Source: Kalmusia sp. IMI 367209 (Eukaryota > Ascomycota > Dothideomycetes > Pleosporales > Didymosphaeriaceae). Taken from it: a DNA stretch of 64,000 nucleotides. Under the pieces are notes generated by a model, which searched no databases, was not told the DNA's origin, and saw nothing but the letters and a program-made list of their open reading frames with translations. A program made the position numbers and the translations under genes. Location: contig JAPEUQ010000018.1 of assembly GCA_027946365.1 (NCBI GenBank), forward strand, positions 434,001 through 498,000. The letters run 5' to 3'. Shown in pieces: positions 54,955 through 64,000 of the stretch (positions are counted from its first letter, which is position 1; every line of letters begins with the position of its first letter).

Positions 54955-57900
54955 ATGGCTCTCGAGAAGGAGAGCGCGAGCTTGACACTGCACGCGACGA
55001 ATTTTGAAGAAGTCCGAAAATCCGCACAAGCTCAAGAACTCGAAACAGTACAGGCATCTGAAAACACGCAACTATCTAGCAAAGTTAAAGAGCATAGAAA
55101 CAGTCCGGAAGAAATTCAAGGCCAAGGCTCAGCTCAGCCTCGCACAGATGAGAAGGTAGTCCCACTGTTCAACCACCCATTGCAAATTGAGCCACAAGAG
55201 TCGGCTGGGATCAAAGATATAATCATCTTTATTGATCCTTTGGGAACTAGATGGGAACTACCATTCGATGCTGCGAAAACATGGAAGGTATGTTTCCCCT
55301 TATGGGCCAAACCAGGATTTACATAACTCATCACAGGGTTTCAAATCACTGGTGTCTGGTATTTTCGACGCTGCTCTCACAGGCATATGGTTAAGCGGTC
55401 GGCTAGACGACTCTAATGGATATGAAGACGGGCGTATATTTGTTTCAAAATATCCAGATCGGATGGGAATCAAGCCTACCGAATGGGATCAAGTTGTGAA
55501 GCCTGGCTGGCAAGTGGAGATCTGGTTCGCAGGAGAACCTGATATCGTTACGAGGGCACTCAAAGCTTCCCAAATCGCCGTACCAGATCCAGAAAACAGT
55601 AAATCAGTGCCAGAAATCGGCTACATAGGTCGATTATTTCAGCAAGATGGCATGGCCTATCCTGACCTTATCCGCGAGAAGATCTACAAAGAACCCCTGG
55701 TCAACAAGGGTCAACGTCTTACACGACAATGCGCTTCTGTTATCTCTGAGATGCGCAATGTTTTCTTGAGTCTCGACAAAAGGGGAAAAAACAAGCACAA
55801 AGACTATGATACCATCCACATTGATGATATCATTGGTACTTGCACCCTGCAAATCGAATCGGATCATCTTTTCAATGCTTTGAAAGCTCTTCTTAGCTTC
55901 TGTAGTCCAGCAGATCTTGATAAAGATGAAGGATTTGATCTTTACAGGCACAAAATCAAGCCTCGGTCTTTCAGACATTTTGTTTTTCCTTTCAAAGACC
56001 TCTACTGGCATATTCAGGAGCTGGAGTCTTATAGCAGCAACATGAAAGGCCCACGCAGCAATCATTCCAATGAATATAATGCAACATGCGACCGCCATAT
56101 CGAAGTTCTCCTCCAGTATCTTCAACAACAATCCACTATCAATTTTCCGCATGTCCGGAAAAATTGGAGCAAGTCCATTCCAACAACCAACTTCAAAACC
56201 CTATGGATCCTGTTCAAACCAGGATCAGAGGTGTATGTCCGTGAGCGTGGTCAATTGAATGCTTATATTATCGAACGCGTTGAAGGGATATCGCGCTCCT
56301 ACGAAGACCAACCACAACCTTACAAGATTGTAATGTGGAACATCGACTTCGATGGAGAGCGTCTCGGACGATCTGTGAAAGAGATACAGATACCGGTTTT
56401 CGATGACGATCGAGAGATAGCGTCGCTACCCGTGTTCCCTGTGCGTTTCTATCAGGATAACTCAGAAGGGAAACCACTTCAAGAAAAGCTCATTGAACGT
56501 GGAAAAACATTCGTCCAAGCTGTGACACGGCCAACATATCGAGATTTCACAGGGACGAGTACATGCTATGTGGGACGAAAGGTAAGAATCTCTCGATCAC
56601 ATTCTGGGCTGCGCGTTTGACCCATTCAGTACAATGCATCGCGTGTCATCATCGATCATACAAGTCGTCCATGGCAGGATTGCTTCCGCACCGACGAGTC
56701 CATTCATATTCCTAGTGTGGATTCTGATGCGATCTTGAGTCTCAAGCTAAGGTTGCCGCGCTGTGAATGTGCAGTTTGCTTTCGAGGTGGAGTTGCGTCT
56801 GACGCTTCGCAAGCCGGATATGCATCGCACCTCTCCGACAACATATCCTTGGAGGCTTCCGTGAGGCTAACGGATCGCCAATATTCTCTATGTTTTTCTC
56901 ATGTCTATGCGTTTGTACTACAAGATCGATGTTGGGGTAAGTCAGCTCTGCTACTCCAATATTTCAGGAGACTAATTATTTAAGATTTCATCGATATTGC
57001 TGGGCTCAAAGAACCCAAAAACGACCCAAAGGTCATCGAGACATTGGTAATGAAACCGACTAGTAACAAGGACATTGTGAAAGCAATCTGCGAGATGTAT
57101 ACCCAGGAAGACGACAATGAACTTCTCTTTTTTGCTGATAACATTCGCGGGAAGGGTGAAGGTCAAATTATTCTACTACATGGACCACCAGGGACAGGCA
57201 AGACGCTAACAGCAGGTATGTATGACAAAGACAGCCTGCCATGGTTATTAATTACGCCTTCAGAGTCAGTCGCCGAGTTCATTGGACGTCCCTTATTGAG
57301 CATCACTGGAGCAGATCTAGGCCACGAGCCCGTACACCTTGAGAAGAATCTGTTGAAGTTCTTCCGTAATGCTAGTAAATGGGACGCCATCGTGCTCTTG
57401 GATGAAGCAGATGTTTATCTAGAGCGTCGCTCCATCGATGATCTTCAGAGGAACAGCATTGTGACTGGCAAGTATTATTGCTTATAGGAATGCCATTACA
57501 CCAGAACTAATTAGTTTCAATAGTATTCCTACGAGCTCTCGATTACTTCCAGGGGATTTTGTTTCTCACCACTAATCGCGTAGGGTCATTTGACGAAGCA
57601 TTCATGTCCCGGATTCACATCCAGATTGGCTATGACCCATTGGATGATGAGTCCCGAGCAGAGATCTGGAAGAATCATTTCAAAAAGCTAGAGAACCACG
57701 AGCGAAACGGGAAAAGGATTGATTGCTCATATGGAGCTAAGGAATTTGTAGCAGAATCACGTCGATTGAGAGAGTTGGAATGGAACGGGCGCGAGATCAG
57801 GAACGGTAGGTCTGACCAGTGTGATATGCAGACCTAGCTAACGTATGTCTAGCTTTCCAAACCGCCGTTGCTCTGGCATGCTACGAAGCCAAAAAGAATG

Positions 57901-58061
57901 GAAATGCAGTGCCACGAGTCACCGAAGAGCACTTCGGCCAGATCGTCAATATGTCTACTAACTTCAAAAAGTACATGAAGTCGGCAATTCACAACGATTA
58001 TTCAACAGTTGCATACCAGGATAGTTTACGCGACGATAGATTCATAGCTACTAAGGCGTAG
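54955..58061 (+). CDS. DUF7025-AAA ATPase, 936 aa
   Basis: Seven exons (54955-55287, 55337-56581, 56630-56936, 56985-57215, 57264-57467, 57524-57805, 57853-58061) give 936 residues. After a disordered start, a beta-rich region follows in which WILFKPGSEVYVRE marks the DUF7025-type domain (about residue 410 onward). The AAA module has Walker A GPPGTGKT at 695-702, Walker B AIVLLDEAD at 747-755, sensor 1 in FLTTNRV, and an Arg finger candidate at R803 (FMSRIH). SVAEFIGRPLLSITGADLGHEPVHLEKNL is typical of this fungal class. Intron 4 (48 bp) is in frame without a stop, and intron 5 starts with GC instead of GT (G|GCAAGT). Such proteins are abundant in filamentous fungi; their cellular role is unknown, presumably remodelling protein substrates. 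Confidence 0.9.
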
Positions 58062-58612
58062 CATCAGATTCGGCTTCTAGAAGGCGTAGATCATGGGCTA
58101 GTAGAGACTATGTATATGTCAATATTGGATCAGACACTTTTATTTTATGATTCCGATGTCTTGCGTGCGTTCGTCGTTGGTTCTCAAAAGTAAGTAATCA
58201 CTCATTGCTGTGATGCCATTATTCTTCAAATAGCTTCTGCACAATGTGCCAGCATCATCCATTAGTCACATTTCGCTCTTCACATCAGGTGGCGAAGCCA
58301 TTCTCTCCAGTAGTATTGATATGTAGTAGTGTTGCTAATCAATTAAGCGATTCATTCGTCCGTCGAGATCTACGCTAGCCCCAGATGACGACCTTGCATG
58401 TACGCTTGAATTGAAACAATGGGGGCAAGACTGACCAATCACTCAACCACGACCTCTGAGTCAAGTGCGTCATATGCTCAGCTAGCTGTTCATAAGATGA
58501 TTTGCTTCGCCCCCGCTTCATTGCGTTTCTTGTATCTTAAAGTATCCCAGGTTTTACCCACTATCCGCTCTCGCTCGCCTTACCCTTGCGTAGAAGCATC
58601 TTTCCGTCTACA
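58062..58612. other. Intergenic between AAA gene and NACHT pseudogene
   Basis: About 550 bases holding the AAA gene's 3' end and the promoter of the NACHT-ankyrin gene. No conserved reading frame was found. Confidence 0.45.
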
Positions 58613-61600
58613 ATGAATGAACAGGATGACAAAAAAGCCTCTAACGAGCAGTTTCTTACTATTTGGAAGAGCGCCCTCGAAGATTATAAGGTTCAAACAA
58701 GCCATGACCTTACTAACTTAGAGGTCATAAAGAACGTGGATGACCTTTCGTCGACTATGACTGCAACTGAAAATCTTTTCAAGTCTTCTCGTAAAGGCGG
58801 ACATGGCTATAGCAAGACACGAGACATTCTCAAGTCTTGCGTCATGCCGTTGCAGGCACTTAGTTCAGTAGCGTCGAGTGCAGTCTCCCTCACACCATTT
58901 GCTCCGGCGGCCACGGTGTTTGGAGCTGGAATGTATCTGATTGGTAAGCTGCCTGTCTATTTGTGAACCGTGGCTTATGACGATCCGTGATGGGACAATA
59001 CTTCAGGCAAAATCCATCAGCTAGCGCACTAACTCATACTAGACCCGTGTAATAGCGTCTCAAGGGCATATGATTTCGTCATAGAACTACTCGAAGAATG
59101 CAAGATATACATTGATAGGCTACAAAAGTATGCAGAAGCTAGAATGCGCGGCCCATTCTTGATCAAGCTGACGGCAATCTTGAAATTCATACTGGAGGTC
59201 TTCGGACAATGCGAAAAGGTCATGGCTCGTGGGTATGGTAAACTCTGGCTCGACAAGGCACTTTTCGGACAAGGCAAAGCCGAGATCTTGAAAGGCTTAC
59301 TCGAGCGATTGAAAAGGTACTTCAACGAAGAAGAGATGTACACCATTGCTCAGGTGTACGTGACGGGTGAAGAGACAGAATCAAACGTCTCGCAACTACT
59401 GTACATCAGCAAGGCCGACAGAGTTCAGAGGCTGATCGATACTTTGCCCATGGGTCCTATTAACCTTGCCACAAAGCAAGCTGAGGATAATCTTAAGTCG
59501 ATTGCCAGCCCCCCGAATTGGGTAGATAACAATCAAGCGTACCAAGACTGGATCGGCAAAACGTCTTCCCACTATCGGTGGCTTTGGGGTCTGGGAAGCG
59601 TCGGCGTCGGAAAAACATCGCTTGTCTCGTATCTCACAGCAAGATTAAGGAGTATAGTCGAGCTACCGGACAGTCATCCTAATGAAGTGCATTTCATTAA
59701 CGGACATTCTGACGATCAGAGTGCACAGCAATCGCTCCAGAAACGAGCCGTGGCACTTTTCTACGGTGATTACGAGACGAAGGATGAACAAAGGCCAGAC
59801 TATGTCTTCCAGTGTCTCATTCTTCAGCTTCTCCAACAGCTTCAGTCCGTGGCCATCGATCGTGCAGTGGAGCGCTGTGATCAAATCGAAAATCTGAAAA
59901 ATTCGACAAAGGTATCGCACTCTGTAAGCTGGATAAGCATACTCGACGATATCGCAAGCGAATTTCAGCAGACCATTATCATTGTAGACGCTTTAGACAA
60001 AGAAGAATCAGGTTACGAGGCTCTAATATCCAGGCTAGATCAAGTGAGATCGCCAAGTGTTAAAATAATGGTCACCTCTAGAGACGAGCAATCAATGCGT
60101 GACGACGCGAACTTCCGAAGAGCGATTCAAATGACGATTCAAGCCGATACCAAACTCGTAGAGTCTTACGTTCGCGGAAGGCTTACACGTATTCGAGCAC
60201 ATAGCGAGATCACAGAGACAATTGGAGCATCTGCTCTGCCGGCAGTACTAGCTGACCCTTCTCAGTTTGAGAATATTGTCGAGTTGGTTGTGTCTACCGC
60301 GCACGGCAACTTCTATTATGCCGAGGTCCAGATAAGCCCATTGATCGGGGAACGAACGCCAGATAATGTTCAACAGAAGCTCAGCGTATTGACAGGAAGC
60401 TTATCCGAAGTGATCCGACTGGACGTCGAAAGGGTCAGAGAGCAACGCGATGATTATAAGCGTGAAGTCGGACTCAAGCTCCTCATGCTCGTAACTTTTT
60501 CTGGCAGACCTCTCTCAATTGAAGAGATCAATTACGCTGTGGTGTCCTTGTTAAATCCATCCACACGCCATAAACCCTAGAAACACGAATTGAAGGCTAA
60601 CCTACTTGAAAAAGATCTTCTGATCGAATGCAGCTGTCAGCTTCTGAAGTATGACGACCAATCGGATACAATGCATATGGATGAAGCAATCAAGAATTAT
60701 TGTCTCACTTCTAACAAGTTTGGCCGCGCGCACTATGAGATCGCAGAGATCTGTCTCAATTTTCTTGATCGAATGTCATTTCAATTAAGATGCAAGTCGA
60801 AAGAAGAGTACCTTTCCCGGAGGAAACAATTTCCCTTCTATGATTACGCAACGCGATTCTGGGGTTTTCATATAGGAAAAGCAGGCGAAACCCTTTTTTT
60901 TTGGATCAACATCCACTATTCCTTTGTCTACGTTGCTAAGTCGGAAACTTTTCTTGAATGCGGTTGCCGCTGTACTTCACGAAGACTTTCAAAATTTCCG
61001 GACGTGGAATTGGGCGGGTAACGACACGTGGAAATCAATAGGAAGCCAAGATACGACAGATCCGGTGGTTCGGCCATTACATTTGCTGACATACTTCGAT
61101 CTCCCACGTGTTGCGGACTGGTGGCTGCGGAAAAATCCACAAGATGTTGAGCGAAAATCTGCAACAGGCACAACACCTCTCTACCTTGCCTCTTAAATCG
61201 AGTACGAATTGTGGAAGTTCTACTGTTCGATTACCATGCGGATCCGGCTGTGATGGGATCTCCGCCATCTGGCTACAACCTGGCCGCAGCTGTGTTCTCA
61301 CAGTCGCCAGAGATTGCCGAGCGGCTTCTATATGTTAACTCCGAGGAAATCCTCAAGCGGGGTAACTGGCACGGAAGAAGGCCACTTGCCGAAGCTGCGA
61401 TGCGTGGAGACTTGGCCATTCTTCGTATGATTATAGACGCATTTCTAGCAGCACCAAATGGAGAGGACCTACTCTTGTCTTGGGAGAGGGACTGATGGAC
61501 TACCCTCCATGACGCTGCTGCCGCACCCCGTCCTTCGCTTGACGCCATGAAGATGCTAGTAACAGCAAGAGGTGGCAAGGCCTTCCTAGGACGAAAGACA

Positions 61601-62527
61601 GTCAGGTGGCAGGATTCTGCGCTACACCTAGCTGCAGTAAAGGGTCAACATCGAGTAGTGCAGACTCTACTAGATTTGGGCGCTGATCCAGCAATCAGAC
61701 AATCATTAGGGAAAACACCATTAATGTTGGCAGCGGAAAGACTCTATGCTAACGATGGAGAATGCACTAAGGCCCTAATGGCGGCAGCTACGGATCATCA
61801 TCTTCAAGATAACGATGGGAGTACCGCATGGCACCTCGCAGCGGCTAATGGGCGACCGGCTAATCTAGCATTGTTGATCAAGCTGACACCAGAATCACTT
61901 TTTAAAGTCACTCGCAAAGATGGATTAACTTCGATTCGAATGGCTCTTAACAATCGACGTAACAAGTGACGCGAATGCATTGAAGTGCTACTACGAAATT
62001 GCCCCGGCCAAATAGAGACGGAGGATGCTTATGCAGTTCTCAACACCATGATCCCTGACCACAGCGATCTTTCCCTCAAAATACTAAGGCTACTCCTTGA
62101 ACATCCTATAGAGCCATGGCCTTTTGCCAGGGGTACTACGACAATTCTTCACAAAATTGTGCATCACGGCTCGCTTGAAGCTGTGAGCATGGCGTGGAAT
62201 TTAATGGGATCTGAGAAAATTCTTGAGTACCACGACGCTGGCGGCTCAACTCCACTGATTCTTGCAGCCGTAACGTGCGCAGTCGATAAGATATTATTCC
62301 TCCTCAAAAAAGGAGCAAAAATTGATGCTCAGGATCATGGCGGTCGTACTGCCCTTCATCATGCGATCGAGCGCGATGTGCCTGATCTGACCGCAGCGCT
62401 CTTCGATAAAGGTGCTAACTATCAAATCAAGGACAACGAGGGATTAACAGCAATGGATCTAGTTGCCGCGGAAATGTCCTGTGAACGACTTCCACAAGTG
62501 GTGGCTGCAAAGCGCGCATTCACATAA
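58613..62527 (+). pseudogene. Goodbye-NACHT-ankyrin NLR-like gene, decayed
   Basis: Exon 1 (58613-58943) encodes the fungal STAND N-terminal Goodbye-type domain (FLTIWKSALEDYKVQTSHDL...). A 99-bp intron leads to exon 2 at 59043. The NACHT-type NTPase has a P-loop GLGSVGVGKTSL and Walker B IIIVDALD. The frame then stops at TAG 60578-60580, and homologous sequence continues in frame (LLEKDLLIECSCQLLKYDD). Further lesions are a +1 shift in a run of nine T at 60894-60902, a shift with stop at about 61194-61196, and TGA stops at 61493-61495 and 61967-61969. Between these, ankyrin repeats are clear (DSALHLAAVKGQHRVVQTLL, GGRTALHHAIERDVPDLTAALF) up to 62527. The first 622 codons are intact, so a truncated Goodbye-NACHT protein lacking repeats could still be made. 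Such proteins are candidate self/non-self receptors that trigger cell death. Confidence 0.85.
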
Positions 62528-63566
62528 TCTCGGAAAAAGTGTAGCGAAGACATGACAAGTGGAGCTCTTGATCTGAATTGTTTGCTTTATATGAACAGTT
62601 GTTTCTGTAAATAAATGTATCGGACCAACATGCTAAGTGGATCCTCTCGAAGATTTAAGATAGGACACATAAATTTAGTTACCTTCTTCACGGTTGCCAT
62701 CAACAAAATTTACAGCCCCCTTGACGTAATTAATACCATGACGGGCAAAATACGATATAAACCGAGAATTAATCAGTTTTAGTTAATTGATCTGTATTTT
62801 TTTTTTTTTTTCGCTCAGATCAACAATATTTTCATGGTTCAGAAAAGCAGTAGTGGTCTTGCCATCGTCATAGAACACATTCTTTCTCATTAGACACAAG
62901 CTCTGACTATGTGAAAACTAAAGGGCGACCTCCTGGGCAAGCACTATAGTCTCGATATAAATAAGTACACAGCACATCAGCGACAATCACAACAACCCCT
63001 GTGGGGCAATGGTTAAATGGATTTTGCAATTTTGCTTAGTCGCTTTCCCAGGGCTTGTCACTTGAAGTCCTGGCACGGAACTGGATCAAATAGGTAGCAA
63101 ACATTCTATTTAACCTTGCCTAGTGTGCCTGCTTCATCGTCCTTAATGTATCGAGTCGCATGTTTCACACACAAAGCGCTACACTCACGGTTCTCAATAC
63201 CGCCGAGACCTCTTAGCCAGAAGTGACGATCGCAGCGATAGGCGGAGAAAGGTTACCACTCAATTAATGCATATCTGAACACATTCCAGTATGTCTTTGA
63301 TCTAAGGCCGCTTCCGCCAACATTCCCCTTGTTTTGGACGAAAAAGACTAGCTTTGACTACACAAGTTACACAAAGCGCGAAAGCAGACCATTTTCTGCT
63401 CAATAGCCTATGTGATTAGACGAGACAAATCTACGTGAGAAGATGAATGCAGTTCGATATCTAAAGGTTGGTTCCACTAGGCCAATACAATCTTCATCAT
63501 GTCATAGAGCTCTCTCAGCCTGATTGCCACTTTCCGAACAGCAGACTATCACCACGCGATTACAAT
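62528..63566. other. Intergenic, A/T-rich, with a 15-base T run
   Basis: About 1 kb with no recognised gene. A run of 15 T lies at 62797-62811. It precedes the receptor gene, whose promoter and possibly an upstream exon lie here. Confidence 0.45.
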
Positions 63567-63977
63567 ATGATGCAGCTTAGAAATACAGGGATAATGGTCA
63601 TTATTGTGACAACAATAGAGTGCATTGTTGCTCTTTTATTTATCTGTCTTCGAGGCTGGGTTCGCGTTCGACTTTTGAATGGATTCAGATACGATGATTA
63701 TCTGCTGTGGGCAACAATGGTATGCATGTCGTTCCTTTAAATCAATGGCTACAGTATTAGCCTAATTTTACAAGTAGGCCTTTCTATTCGCAATCGCTGG
63801 AGATACAATCGCTGCCACGTATCACGGCCTCGGTCGCCATGCTGTTGAATTAACAGTGGAAGATTCCATGCGGCTTACGCCCTACATATTTGCGTATCCT
63901 GCACTAATGACGGTCTCATTATTTATAAGCAAGGCAGTGGTTGTTGCATTCCTGCTTATGGTTGTTGTCGAGATGGT
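63567..63977 (+). CDS. PTH11-like integral membrane receptor, 5' part
   Basis: Exon 1 (63567-63719) opens MMQLRNTGIMVIIVTTIECIVALLFICL, the first helix, and ends in FRYDDYLLWATM. The second exon from 63778 continues AFLFAIAGDTIAATYHGLGRH. The YDDYLL and YHGLGRH motifs are the hallmark of the fungal rhodopsin-like (PTH11-related, PF20684) membrane proteins, normally with seven helices and an intron at this spot. About three to four helices are visible before the edge. After VVVEM the frame would stop at 63979-63981, but a GTAAGG donor at 63978 makes a further intron more likely. Members include host-surface sensing receptors in plant pathogens, though most have no known ligand. An upstream short exon cannot be excluded. 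Confidence 0.7.
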
Positions 63978-64000
63978 GTAAGGAAATGAACGTCTCTCTA

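Noticed and set aside
1..64000. tRNA genes, rRNA genes or a CRISPR array
   Set aside because: No cloverleaf-compatible A- and B-box pair was noticed, no rRNA-like sequence was seen, and the only tandem repeats lack spacer structure and belong to a eukaryotic genome.

Overview
The window reads as nuclear DNA of a filamentous ascomycete (Pezizomycotina, probably a dothideomycete-like fungus). Genes lie on both strands and carry short introns of about 45-75 bp with GT..AG ends and CTAAC/CTGAC-like branch points. The families present (HET, Zn(II)2Cys6, AA9, PL26, PTH11-like receptors, Goodbye-NACHT-ankyrin) are typical of that group. I could not place the species. Exon joins below were worked out by hand from splice signals, phase and family conservation.

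Region 1 (1-24 kb) is mostly conserved housekeeping gene space. It holds the 5' part of a tuberin (TSC2) gene running off the left edge, divergent from the exportin CSE1; an alanyl-tRNA editing hydrolase; a DUF7730-like protein; the Sec1-binding exocytosis protein Mso1; the Rab GAP Gyp7; an unrecognised 646-aa protein; a secreted GH16 glucanase; an F-box protein; a DUF2011 protein; and two small uncertain genes.

Region 2 (24-46 kb) is accessory. It opens after a decamer minisatellite with a Zn(II)2Cys6-ankyrin fusion protein. A mitochondrial sulfide:quinone oxidoreductase follows, broken by one extra C. Next come an AA9 copper monooxygenase, a relic signal peptide, a PL26-like rhamnogalacturonan exolyase, a secreted DUF1254/DUF1214 protein, an amidohydrolase, two different MFS transporters and a 2-oxoglutarate/Fe(II) oxygenase. 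Plant-wall degradation and uptake are the common theme.

Region 3 (46-64 kb) resembles a fungal self/non-self recognition island: a HET-domain protein; a GPI-anchor-like protein with three Cys/His repeats; a Zn(II)2Cys6 regulator with a one-base frameshift in a C run; a DUF7708 STAND-like protein divergent from a DUF7025-AAA ATPase; a Goodbye-NACHT-ankyrin gene whose ankyrin half is decayed; and the start of a PTH11-like membrane receptor cut by the right edge.

The most noteworthy items are the Zn(II)2Cys6-ankyrin fusion, the Cys/His repeat surface protein, the divergent DUF7708/AAA pair inside the HET-NLR island, and the matching extra-C frameshifts in two otherwise intact genes.
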